This document shows, in pieces, positions 53,233-60,704 of a DNA stretch of 64,000 bases. The position numbers and the translations under genes were made by a program. Numbering within the stretch: position 1 is the stretch's first letter; each line of letters opens with the position of its first letter. The notes beneath the pieces are model-generated. The model was not told the DNA's origin. It made no database searches and saw only the letters and a program-made list of their open reading frames with translations. This stretch comes from Pseudomonadales bacterium (GTDB lineage: Bacteria > Pseudomonadota > Gammaproteobacteria > Pseudomonadales > Pseudohongiellaceae): assembly GCA_024234325.1 (NCBI GenBank), contig JACKOJ010000006.1:1-64000 (forward strand), written 5' to 3'.

Positions 53233-53454
53233 CGTTATCTCCTGTGTCCCGCCGCCGCTTGTTGTGTCGATTCAGAGTGCCGGGCGGGCATTGCTTCAAT
53301 GGGGAGTAGCTTAAACAAGGGCGCGGAGTTTTTCTCACTTTATTTGCCACTCAATAGCACTCTTTGTGGTGTTTTTCTCTTTTTTTTGCTATTTAATTAG
53401 CTGTTATAACCACTTTTAAAGAAACCCTGAGAAATTCCCGTCAAGGACACCGCC
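53233..53454. promoter_or_regulatory. AT-rich divergent control region between leuA and the Lrp-family gene
   Basis: A 222-bp interval that becomes markedly AT-rich from about 53327 (runs of T/C and TTTAATTAGCTGTTATAACC), unlike its GC-rich surroundings. Lrp-type regulators bind degenerate AT-rich dyads, so this is the obvious place for control of both genes. I do not resolve individual promoters. Confidence 0.4.
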
Positions 53455-53934
53455 ATGGACAGACTCGACAAGCGCATTCTTCAAGAGCTTCAGCAGGACG
53501 GCCGGTTGACCAATGCCGAGCTGGCGGAACGGGTGGGCCTGTCGGCCACGCCCTGTGCCCGGCGCGTCAAACAACTGGAAGAGGAAGGCGTGATCGAGCG
53601 CCACGTGGTGCTGCTCAATGCCTCGAAACTCGGCCTGAAACTGCACGCCCTGGTGCAGATCAGCATGGACAAGCACACGCCGGACCGCTTCGAGCACTTC
53701 GAGACCGAGGTGCGCAAACACCCGGAAGTGACGGAACTGCTGCTGATTACCGGGCAGTCGGCGGACTATCTGCTGAAACTGGTGGTGCCCGACATGGAGC
53801 ACTACCACGACTTTCTGCTGAACAAGATCACCCGCATCGAGGGCGTGGCAGACGTGCACTCCAGCTTCATCATGCGCCAGGTGATCGACAGCACCGCCCT
53901 GCCCCTGAGCTACTTGCCGCTGAGCGGGCGGTGA
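53455..53934 (+). CDS. Lrp/AsnC-family transcriptional regulator
   Basis: 159 residues. N-terminal HTH: LDKRILQELQQDGRLTNAEL, LAERVGLSATPCARRVKQLE; C-terminal RAM/AsnC domain: MDKHTPDRFEHFETEV, ELLLITGQSADYLLKLVV. Members sense amino acids as octamers. It faces away from leuA across an AT-rich intergenic region, suggesting control of leucine synthesis and of itself. Confidence 0.92.
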   Translation: MDRLDKRILQELQQDGRLTNAELAERVGLSATPCARRVKQLEEEGVIERHVVLLNASKLGLKLHALVQISMDKHTPDRFEHFETEVRKHPEVTELLLITGQSADYLLKLVVPDMEHYHDFLLNKITRIEGVADVHSSFIMRQVIDSTALPLSYLPLSGR

Positions 53935-53968
53935 CGCCAGCATCGAGCGTCTGCGGAGTTAGCCCTCC

Positions 53969-53992
53969 GTAGGAGCCTGCCCTGCAGGCGAT
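53969..53992 (+). repeat. single REP element
   Basis: An exact GTAGGA-GCCTGC-CCT-GCAGGC-GAT unit. Its last base overlaps the stop codon (TGA, minus strand) of the LytTR regulator. It is identical to the four copies at 57085-57228. Confidence 0.8.
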
Positions 53993-54813
53993 CAGAAGAA
54001 GTGCTTGACCTTGTCCTTGTAGGAACGGCTCATTTTCAGGGAGGAACCGCAGGAGAGGGTCAGGTGGAACTCGCCATTGATATGGGACGAGACCTTCTCG
54101 ACCCGCTGCAGGTTGACGATGGTGGAGCGGTGCACCCGCTGGAACACCTTCGGGTCCAACTGCGCCTCCAACTCCTTCATGGTGGTGCGCATGATGTAGG
54201 TTTGCCCCTGCACGTGCACGCACATATAGTCCCCCGCCGCGTCCACCCAGTCGATGTCCCGCACCGGCACGAAAGTGGTGGCAGAACCGTCCTTGATGGC
54301 GAGACGGTCGGCATATTCCGATTTCTCTTCCGGGTTGCGCACCCACTCGTCGATGGCCGTGCGCGACTTGCCGGTAAGGCCGATCACGATCTCCAGCAGA
54401 CGCTCTTTCTCTGCCGCTGCGCGGCGTCCGGCAACGATCTCGCGCACCCGCTCCACCGTGCGGCTCAAGCGGGTCTCTTCAATCGGCTTGAGCAGATAGT
54501 CCACCGCGTTGGCCTTGAACGCATCAATCGCAAAGGCATCGTAGGCCGTGACAAACACGATCATCGGCATATTGTCCTGCTGCAGTTGCTCGACCACTTC
54601 CAGGCCGGTGATGCCCGGCATCTGAATGTCCAGAAACACCAGGTCCGGAGTCTGCTCGGCAATGGCCGCCAGGGCCTCCTTGCCGTTCTTGCAGACCTGC
54701 ACCACCTCCAGGTCGGGGAACTGCGCCAGCCGCATTGTCAGGCCCTTGCGGGCGAGGGATTCGTCATCCACAACAATGGCGCGGATACGCGTTTCAGAGT
54801 CACCTTGTTTCAT
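53992..54813 (-). CDS. LytTR-family response regulator
   Basis: 273 residues. The receiver has IVVDDES, the aspartate in LVFLDIQMPG and TAYD/LKPIE. The C-terminal LytTR DNA-binding domain shows the family's DIDWVDAAGDYMCVHVQGQ and FQRVHRSTIVNL. The pair with the kinase 25 bp upstream resembles the AlgR/BtsR/YpdB group. Target unknown. A REP element overlaps its stop codon. Confidence 0.93.
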   Translation of the reverse strand: MKQGDSETRIRAIVVDDESLARKGLTMRLAQFPDLEVVQVCKNGKEALAAIAEQTPDLVFLDIQMPGITGLEVVEQLQQDNMPMIVFVTAYDAFAIDAFKANAVDYLLKPIEETRLSRTVERVREIVAGRRAAAEKERLLEIVIGLTGKSRTAIDEWVRNPEEKSEYADRLAIKDGSATTFVPVRDIDWVDAAGDYMCVHVQGQTYIMRTTMKELEAQLDPKVFQRVHRSTIVNLQRVEKVSSHINGEFHLTLSCGSSLKMSRSYKDKVKHFF

Positions 54814-54838
54814 AGAAAGTCACTGCTCGCATGGAAAG

Positions 54839-55927
54839 TCACTTGGTTTCATAGGGAATGACCACCGTTACCAGGCAGCCCCGCATAGGGCCCGACGAAA
54901 ATGCCAGACTGTGCGCCGCCCCGTAAATCTCTTTCAGACGATTGCGTATATTTTTCAGACCAACCCCTCCAGAGCGCCGGGCATTGGCTTCCAGCACCTC
55001 CGGGTCGCAGATGCCTGGCCCGTCATCCTCCACCTGTATGATCAGCCGCCCGGCCTCTACCCGTGCACGGATGCTGATGCAGCCCCCCTCCTCGCTGCGC
55101 GCAATGGCATGCTTGATGGAGTTTTCGATCAGGGGCTGCAGCAACATGCTGGGCACACGGGCCTGTTCCGCCTCCGGCGCTATTTCCAGCTCGATCTTCA
55201 TGCGCTCCTCAAAGCGCACCTTCTCGATATCCAGATACAGCTTCACCGAACTGAGCTCGTGCTGCAGCGGCACCTGCTCCAGCGGGTCGTTGTCCAGCGA
55301 GTAGCGCAAAAACAGGCTGAGTTTGGTCAGCATGGAGTTCGCCGACTTCGTGTCCTGCTGCAGCACCAGCGTGGAAATGGCGTTCAGTGTGTTGAACAGA
55401 AAATGCGGGTTCAACTGATAGCGCAACATGCGCAGTTGCACCTCATGCGCCAGGGCTTCGGAACGCAGCACCTTGGTCTTTTCCAACTGGAAGAGCTGGT
55501 AATACTTGATGCAGAAATACAGCACGCTCCACACCAGCATGAAGGCATAGGAGAATGGAAACAGGACAATGAGAGTCACCAGTCCGTAATCGCGCAGGTC
55601 CACTGCGCTGCCAACATCCGTGGAGGTAATGAAAGTTTTCACGGCCAGCCAGACGAGAGAGGCAAAGAAAGACCCGAATACTACGGTGGCAATTCGCACG
55701 GGAGCGGGATACTCCCACACCATGCGATAGCTGAAGCGCAGCAGCGTGGTCAACAGCATGCCAACCAGGGCATCAATCGCAAAAATGGCGGCGCGGGTGG
55801 CAATGTATTCGGCGGGGACAAAACTGAGGTCGCGCAGCACCAGCAACACCACCCAGGTGCTCCAGCCTGTCAACTGAAAGATCCAGAACTGGGTGCTCAG
55901 GCTTGAGCGGAAGGGATAGGCACTCAT
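54839..55927 (-). CDS. LytS/His_kinase-type sensor kinase
   Basis: 362 residues with four hydrophobic segments (residues ~10-150), the phosphorylation site in LNPHFLFNTLNAISTLV and an ATPase domain with PLIENSIKHAI and DDGPGICDPE, GVGLKNIRNRLK. The partner of the LytTR regulator. The signal may be a membrane or small-molecule cue. Confidence 0.93.
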   Translation of the reverse strand: MSAYPFRSSLSTQFWIFQLTGWSTWVVLLVLRDLSFVPAEYIATRAAIFAIDALVGMLLTTLLRFSYRMVWEYPAPVRIATVVFGSFFASLVWLAVKTFITSTDVGSAVDLRDYGLVTLIVLFPFSYAFMLVWSVLYFCIKYYQLFQLEKTKVLRSEALAHEVQLRMLRYQLNPHFLFNTLNAISTLVLQQDTKSANSMLTKLSLFLRYSLDNDPLEQVPLQHELSSVKLYLDIEKVRFEERMKIELEIAPEAEQARVPSMLLQPLIENSIKHAIARSEEGGCISIRARVEAGRLIIQVEDDGPGICDPEVLEANARRSGGVGLKNIRNRLKEIYGAAHSLAFSSGPMRGCLVTVVIPYETK

Positions 55928-55961
55928 ACAGGTACCGTCAGCGCAGGATCAGAACGGAAGT

Positions 55962-55987
55962 GGATGGCCGGCAGACACCGGCCATCC
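55962..55987. terminator. hairpin between mdh and the LytS-type gene
   Basis: GGATGGCCGG (55962-55971) and CCGGCCATCC (55978-55987) form a perfect 10-bp stem with a 6-base loop, 8 bp beyond the mdh stop on the minus strand. A U-run is lacking, so terminator function is inference. Confidence 0.5.
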
Positions 55988-55995
55988 GTTTACCC

Positions 55996-56973
55996 TTAGG
56001 GCAGCAGCGCCGCAACAGCGTCGCGTTCTTCGGACAGTTCCTGCTCTGTCTTCTGCATCAGGTCGCGGCTGAAATCGTTGATTGCCAGACCTTCCACGAT
56101 CTTGTACTGACCGTTTTCGCAGGTAACGGGGTAGGAGTAGATCAGGCCCTTGGCAATGCCATAGGCGCCTTCGCTGTGGATGCCCATGCTGACGACCTTG
56201 CCATTGGTGCCCAGGGCCCAGTCACGGATGTGGTCGATGGCTGCGTTGGCAGCAGAAGCTGCACTGGACAGACCACGCGCCTTGATGATCGCCGCGCCGC
56301 GCTGCTGCACGGTGGGGATGAAGTCGGACACCAGCCAGTTCTGGTCGACCAGATCCGTCGCCTTCTTGCCCGCCACCGTTGCATGGTGCACGTCCGGGTA
56401 CTGCGTAGAAGAGTGGTTGCCCCAGATGATCATGCCGGCCACATCGGTGCTGTGCTTGCCAGTCTTGGCCGCCAGTTGCGCGATGGCACGGTTGTGGTCC
56501 AGACGGGTCATGGCCGTGAACTGGCCAGGCTTCAGATCCGGCGCATTGCGGTAGGCGATCAGCGCGTTGGTGTTGGCCGGGTTGCCGACAACCAGCACCT
56601 TCACATCACGGCTCGCGTGGTCGTTGATGGCCTTGCCCTGCACGGAGAAGATTGCCGCGTTGGCTTCCAGCAGGTCCTTGCGCTCCATGCCCGGGCCACG
56701 GGGGCGCGCGCCCACCAGCAGGCAGTAGTCCGCGTCCTTGAAGGCCACTTCCGGCTTGTCAGTCTGCACAATGCCGTGCACCAGCGGGAAGGCACAGTCT
56801 TCCAGCTCCATAACCACGCCCTGCAGCGCGCCCAGTGCCGGGGTGATTTCCAGCAGTTGCAGAATGACGGGCTGGTCTTTGCCGAGCATGTCGCCAGCGG
56901 CAATGCGGAAAAGCAGGGAATAGCTGATCTGACCGGCGGCACCGGTAATGGCAACTCGAACGGGTGATTTCAT
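55996..56973 (-). CDS. mdh: malate dehydrogenase
   Basis: NAD-dependent oxidation of malate to oxaloacetate in the TCA cycle. The protein is 325 residues from ATG 56973, beginning MKSPVRVAITGAAGQISYSL. Substrate arginines and the catalytic histidine (GNHSSTQYPDVHHATV) are present, with MTRLDHNRA. The long upstream in-frame extension passes through REP repeats and is not part of the gene. Confidence 0.96.
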   Translation of the reverse strand: MKSPVRVAITGAAGQISYSLLFRIAAGDMLGKDQPVILQLLEITPALGALQGVVMELEDCAFPLVHGIVQTDKPEVAFKDADYCLLVGARPRGPGMERKDLLEANAAIFSVQGKAINDHASRDVKVLVVGNPANTNALIAYRNAPDLKPGQFTAMTRLDHNRAIAQLAAKTGKHSTDVAGMIIWGNHSSTQYPDVHHATVAGKKATDLVDQNWLVSDFIPTVQQRGAAIIKARGLSSAASAANAAIDHIRDWALGTNGKVVSMGIHSEGAYGIAKGLIYSYPVTCENGQYKIVEGLAINDFSRDLMQKTEQELSEERDAVAALLP

Positions 56974-57084
56974 AGCGGTCTCTGAATCCTTGAATAAAGA
57001 GGTGAGTGGAAAAAGCCAAGAAAGAAGGCGGCAGAGTATAGCAAAGAATTTATGCGGGGTCTGCGGGCGGCTCAGGCCCGCCCT

Positions 57085-57228
57085 GTAGGAGCCTGCCCTG
57101 CAGGCGATAAATCCCGAGCCCAATGTAGGAGCCTGCCCTGCAGGCGATATCTCTCCGGCCCAATGTAGGAGCCTGCCCTGCAGGCGATATCTCTCCGGCC
57201 CAATGTAGGAGCCTGCCCTGCAGGCGAT
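57085..57228. repeat. tandem REP array, four copies at exact 40-bp period
   Basis: GTAGGAGCCTGCCCTGCAGGCGAT occurs at 57085, 57125, 57165 and 57205. The 16-base linkers between the last three copies are identical (ATATCTC...CAAT type), the first linker differs. Each unit has a GTAG head, a stem GCCTGC/GCAGGC and a CCT loop. The array fills the mdh-queA gap; the last copy ends 7 bp before the queA stop. Confidence 0.85.
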
Positions 57229-57235
57229 TGCTCCT

Positions 57236-58276
57236 TCAATACAAAAACATCGCATCCCCATAGCTGAAGAACCGATAGCGCTCCTCCACCGCCACCCGAT
57301 AGGCCTCCATGATGTGCTCCCGCCCCGCGAAGGCGCTGACCAGCATCATGAGGGTGGATTCGGACAGGTGGAAGTTGGTGATCATCGCGTCCACCACCTT
57401 GAAGGTGTAGCCGGGGTAAATAAAGATGTCCGTCTCACCTGAGTACGGCGCAATCAGCGCCTCCCCTGCCCTCTGCGCCGCGCTTTCCAGCGTGCGTACC
57501 GAGGTGGTGCCCACCGCGATCACCCGGCCACCCCGTGCCTTGCAGGCCTGAATCTGTTCGCATACCGGCTGCGTGATCTCGATGCGTTCGCTGTGCATGC
57601 GATGCTCCAGCACATTGTCCACCCGCACCGGCTGAAAAGTGCCCGAACCCACGTGCAGCGTAACCTGCGCCATGTCCACGCCCTTCTCGCGAATGCGCTG
57701 CAGCAGCGCCTCGTCAAAATGCAGCCCCGCCGTTGGCGCTGCCACGGCACCCGGCTCCCTGCTGTACACCGTCTGATAGCGTTCGCGATCTTCCAGCACA
57801 TCCTCGCGCTTGATATAGGGTGGCAACGGCATATGCCCGAAGACCTCCAGGGCCGCCATGACCGACTCCACGCCCAGGAAGCGCAGGTGGAAGAACTCGC
57901 CTTCGCGCCCCAGCACCTCTGCCTTTAGCAGGCGACCATCCGGCCCCGGGAACTCCAGCACCATGCCCGGTTTCGGCGACTTGCTGGCCCGCACCTGCGC
58001 CAGGGCCTCCTGCCCACTCAGCACCCGCTCGATCATCACTTCGATGCGCCCGCCCGTCGCCTTCTGTCCCAGCAGCCGCGCCGGAATCACCCGCGTGTTG
58101 TTGAACACCAGCAGGTCATCCGGCTGCAGATAGCCGAGCAGGTCTGAAAACTGATGATGCGCCAGCGCCCCATCACTGCGCCGCAGGCACAGCAGACGGC
58201 TCGCGGAGCGCTGCGCGGACGGATGGTGCGCAATCAGCTCTTCGGGCAGATCGTAGCGAAAATCGGACAGATGCAT
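57236..58276 (-). CDS. queA: S-adenosylmethionine:tRNA ribosyltransferase-isomerase
   Basis: Transfers the ribosyl part of SAM to preQ1-tRNA, forming epoxyqueuosine. The protein is 346 residues from ATG 58276, beginning MHLSDFRYDLPEELIA. Motifs include RHP-type HHPSAQRSASRLL, FNNTRVIPARL, PTAGLHFDE and VGTTSVRTLE. tgt is not adjacent in this window; the downstream neighbour is mdh after a REP array. Confidence 0.95.
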   Translation of the reverse strand: MHLSDFRYDLPEELIAHHPSAQRSASRLLCLRRSDGALAHHQFSDLLGYLQPDDLLVFNNTRVIPARLLGQKATGGRIEVMIERVLSGQEALAQVRASKSPKPGMVLEFPGPDGRLLKAEVLGREGEFFHLRFLGVESVMAALEVFGHMPLPPYIKREDVLEDRERYQTVYSREPGAVAAPTAGLHFDEALLQRIREKGVDMAQVTLHVGSGTFQPVRVDNVLEHRMHSERIEITQPVCEQIQACKARGGRVIAVGTTSVRTLESAAQRAGEALIAPYSGETDIFIYPGYTFKVVDAMITNFHLSESTLMMLVSAFAGREHIMEAYRVAVEERYRFFSYGDAMFLY

Positions 58277-58406
58277 GGGCAAAAACCAGACTATGAACGG
58301 GGGAACCGGAAAAGGGGGAGGAGTGTGCCCGAAGACGGCGACAATGCCAAGTTTTTCAGCCTGTTGCAGCACGCCAAAGGCCCGAAAACCAAGGCCCCGC
58401 CAGGCA

Positions 58407-58434
58407 TTGCGCCGCCGGGGTTTGCTGTTATAAT
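58407..58434 (+). promoter_or_regulatory. promoter of tRNA-Leu
   Basis: TATAAT (58429-58434) is 16 bp downstream of TTGCGC (58407-58412) and 16 bp before the mature tRNA. Confidence 0.6.
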
Positions 58435-58450
58435 GGCGGCCCTTCCAAGA

Positions 58451-58537
58451 GCCGGGGTGGCGAAATTGGTAGACGCGCCGGATTCAAAATCCGGTTCTAG
58501 TGATAGAGTGCCGGTTCGAGCCCGGCTCCCGGTACCA
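58451..58537 (+). tRNA. tRNA-Leu (anticodon CAA)
   Basis: An 87-base class II tRNA. The anticodon stem CCGGA/TCCGG encloses TTCAAAA, giving CAA. A variable arm (TTCTAGTGATAGAGT region) precedes the T arm GCCGG-TTCGAGC-CCGGC. Acceptor GCCGGGG pairs with TCCCGGT with a G-U at the end, and CCA is encoded. tRNA-Leu genes are common insertion points, and the composition changes immediately downstream. Confidence 0.97.
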
Positions 58538-58644
58538 GCTCCTTTCGGTTGATTCAGACCGCGAAATTTCAAAAATTCCTCTTCTATCTTCCCCTTGCTG
58601 ACGACCTTGTCCTCGGTTCGGTTTTGCGTGTCCGGTGTTTGGGG

Positions 58645-58764
58645 ATGGCCGGAGGGCCGGACTGGGGGTTTCTATAGTCCGGTTATGAGGGTGCCTCCAG
58701 AGGGTCAAATTCCGCCCGGAAAACTTTCGGGGGTGCTCGACGCACTCGACGACTCGACGCCGGG
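58645..58764. repeat. left copy of a ~120-bp direct repeat flanking the cassette array
   Basis: 120 bp that align to 61083-61199 at roughly 80%, ending in an identical block CGCACTCGACGACTCGACGC. It contains small hairpins (GGCC-GGAG-GGCC; CCGGACT/AGTCCGG; CCCG/CGGG) that are kept or compensated in the other copy. In minus-strand translation the right copy is open where this one has TGA and TAG. Within the 383 bp between the tRNA and the first cassette, the rest shows only a lone TATAAA (58821-58826). Confidence 0.75.
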
Positions 58765-58908
58765 TCGTGCAGCCCAAGGGAGTTTTCCAAAAATTGTGGA
58801 ATATGTTGTTGTCAGTTGCCTATAAATAGCAGTAGATTCCCATTCAATTAGCGGGAGCTGTGTGTAGGCGCGTCTATCTGAGAATCCGAGCAAGCCTCAT
58901 ATACAAAT

Positions 58909-58915
58909 GTTAGGC
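58909..58915 (+). other. cassette insertion point (attI-like or orphan attC right end)
   Basis: GTTAGGC with the cleavage point after the first G. No R'' box or paired arms can be found in the preceding 150 bp, so this is more like an attI or a truncated site than a full attC. Confidence 0.55.
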
Positions 58916-58920
58916 CTCCA

Positions 58921-59508
58921 ATGGTCACGATTTACAAAAAATCCGAGAAAGAAATCGAAGGCACCGGTGAGGCGTTTACTCATGCTAAAACCCTTCTCCG
59001 CCCCTCAAATCTCGTAAGGGGGCAGGCCAAACGGGAGAATCAGAAGCTCAAACAGGCTAAAGTGAGGCAAGCTAAAGCCGCAAAGAAGGCAAAGCTCAAG
59101 GCTCTTTCAAAGCAGCGTGAGCTCCAGCGCTATATGGCTGGCAGAGTTATGTCACTCGGCGCAATTTCAGCAAAAAATGCTTTTCAAATTTTGAAACATT
59201 GCCCTAGAGAAGAGCTTTTAGAACTTCGCAGAATCGCAGAAGAGAAAATTAAGCACCTTCCAGAGAGGAAGCGTGATTCCATAACTAAGGTGTTAAACCA
59301 AATCGGGAAAGTAGAAAGTTTCTACCAGAGCTTAGAGCTGGAGCAGGTTCACCGCGACACAGCAAAGATCAATGGAGCCATAAGTCGAAGGCTCACGGCT
59401 AAGGTCGTGAATGAGCACCGCTTGGGACGAGTGATAGGTAGGGTAAAAGTCGTTGAATACGGCTCACCAGGAAGCTCAACATGGGCAACAGCACGCAAGC
59501 GAAGATAA
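58921..59508 (+). CDS. cassette 1: basic, helical protein of unknown function
   Basis: 195 residues; no family recognised. The first ~35 residues are mixed, residues ~36-70 form a lysine/alanine-rich helix (REN..KLKQAKVRQAKAAKKAKL), then a helical region with KHCPREELLELRRIAEEKI and a C-terminal beta-like piece (RVIGRVKVVEYGSPG). The highly basic helix suggests nucleic-acid contact. The ATG starts six bases after the cassette boundary and the stop is one base before the attC, the tight packaging of a cassette gene. No ribosome binding site is clear. AT-richer than the chromosome. Confidence 0.75.
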   Translation: MVTIYKKSEKEIEGTGEAFTHAKTLLRPSNLVRGQAKRENQKLKQAKVRQAKAAKKAKLKALSKQRELQRYMAGRVMSLGAISAKNAFQILKHCPREELLELRRIAEEKIKHLPERKRDSITKVLNQIGKVESFYQSLELEQVHRDTAKINGAISRRLTAKVVNEHRLGRVIGRVKVVEYGSPGSSTWATARKRR

Positions 59509-59509
59509 C

Positions 59510-59614
59510 GCCTAACAAGGCGCTCCAACGGGACACAATCGTCGTGTCACATCTTTTGCAAAGTACGCAAAAATTGCACTACGGCAATTCCGCCCTTGAA
59601 CAGCGGCGTTATGT
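59510..59614 (+). other. attC site of cassette 1 (105 bp)
   Basis: R'' GCCTAAC (59510-59516) and R' GTTATGT (59608-59614) enclose imperfectly complementary arms (AAGGCGCTCCAACGGGAC near the left end; CCGCCCTTGAACAGCGGC near the right). It is of the same length as and about 75-80% similar to the next attC. Confidence 0.85.
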
Positions 59615-59655
59615 GTAAAACGATCCGCCGTCGCATTTTTTAAGGATGAAATAGA

Positions 59656-60564
59656 GTGTCATCAAATCGAATAATCCCCGATTTCACTGAAGACCTAGTG
59701 TCATTGATGGTCCAGATGATGCTCACGATTGCTAGGTTCCCGCGGGCTCCATTTGCCCTGATCCCACTCTCAAAAAAGAGAGAGCGATACCTAGGGGCAG
59801 ATGTAAAAATTGAGTCATTGGCTCCTCTATACATTCAGTTCAAGCGCTCTTTCGCCTACCCGGACTCTAGCAAGGCAAAGTATCTGGCAGACCGGAAGAA
59901 GCTTGGTTTGGAAAATTCACCTCAAGTGCTTTACTTCGAATTGCGAAATAAGCGAACCGGGCATTCGGACTACCAACACAACATTCTTGCAAAATTGAGA
60001 GAGAGGTTGCAGAAGCGCGGTGTAGGTAACGCCGTTTACGTGGCGCCACTTTTCCTCAGTCGCACTGCATATCTTCTCTCAGTGCATTACAGCTCTTTAG
60101 TGCGCTGGATCTTTTGGCACTTGTTCGGCGTTGATCCATTCCCAACGACCTCAATGAACGTAGTAGGCCCTTCAGGAAGCATTCGGTTTCACAATATTCC
60201 TCTGTTAAGGGAACATATTGCAATTCCGCCTCAGGGGAGGGTATCTAGTCACAAGCATAGATATAGCTACCTAGAATCTGGTGGGCAAGTGTGCTTTCAC
60301 TCTCCGGAACAAGTTGAGGGAGCCTACACACTCGGTCAGAGCTTGTATAACTGGATGGGGTTCAGAGAAGGCGTGCCTTCAGCAAAATTGGTTGACTATG
60401 AGCGCTCCCTAGATTTGCTTGCGGAACTGCGCGGTGAGATCCCAACCGAAGCTCTGCGCAATGACAAACTGTCTATATGGGAAAGATGGGTTGAATTCGG
60501 AGAGCAGTTGCGGGAGGAACACGAGATAGAGCAATATGTGCTGGTTAAATACAGCCACACATAA
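59656..60564 (+). CDS. cassette 2: unknown protein, possible nuclease-like fold
   Basis: 302 residues, start GTG with AAGGATG upstream. No family recognised. Residues D49 and Q61-F-K63 (ADVKIESLAPLYIQFKRSF), followed by a strand-rich VLYFELRNKR and NAVYVAPLFL, resemble the D-x(n)-(D/E/Q)xK core of PD-(D/E)xK or Mrr-type nucleases. The C-terminal half has HNIPLLREHIAIPPQ and a SYLESGGQVCFHSPEQ segment. The stop codon TAA lies inside the R'' box of its attC, so the gene uses the whole cassette. Nuclease activity is inference. Confidence 0.75.
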   Translation: MSSNRIIPDFTEDLVSLMVQMMLTIARFPRAPFALIPLSKKRERYLGADVKIESLAPLYIQFKRSFAYPDSSKAKYLADRKKLGLENSPQVLYFELRNKRTGHSDYQHNILAKLRERLQKRGVGNAVYVAPLFLSRTAYLLSVHYSSLVRWIFWHLFGVDPFPTTSMNVVGPSGSIRFHNIPLLREHIAIPPQGRVSSHKHRYSYLESGGQVCFHSPEQVEGAYTLGQSLYNWMGFREGVPSAKLVDYERSLDLLAELRGEIPTEALRNDKLSIWERWVEFGEQLREEHEIEQYVLVKYSHT

Positions 60565-60663
60565 CAAGGCATTCTAACTGGACGCAATCGCAGTGTCACA
60601 CCTTTTTCAAAAGACGCAAAAGCTGCGCCACAGCAATTCCGCCCCTGAACAGCGGCTTTATGT
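60559..60663 (+). other. attC site of cassette 2, with altered R' core
   Basis: R'' ACATAAC (60559-60565) and a right end TTTATGT (60657-60663) where GTTATGT is expected; the first, cleaved G has become T. The arms match the preceding attC closely and the length is again 105 bp. Loss of the G should abolish or reduce recombination at this junction. Confidence 0.75.
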
Positions 60664-60704
60664 TTTTTGATTGTGCCCGACCGCCAGATTGAGAGAAATT
60701 TAAT

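Noticed and set aside
57085..57228. Possible CRISPR array (24-bp repeats at 40-bp spacing)
   Set aside because: The 16-bp 'spacers' are nearly identical and far too short, the repeat is a GTAG-headed REP hairpin with dispersed copies, and no cas gene is present.
55996..57261. 421-residue N-terminally extended malate dehydrogenase
   Set aside because: The extension is translation of REP repeats; the conserved start is 56973.
58484..58777. Minus-strand open frame over tRNA-Leu (ending in a GSNRH pattern)
   Set aside because: This is the common artefact of translating the antisense of a tRNA-Leu gene.
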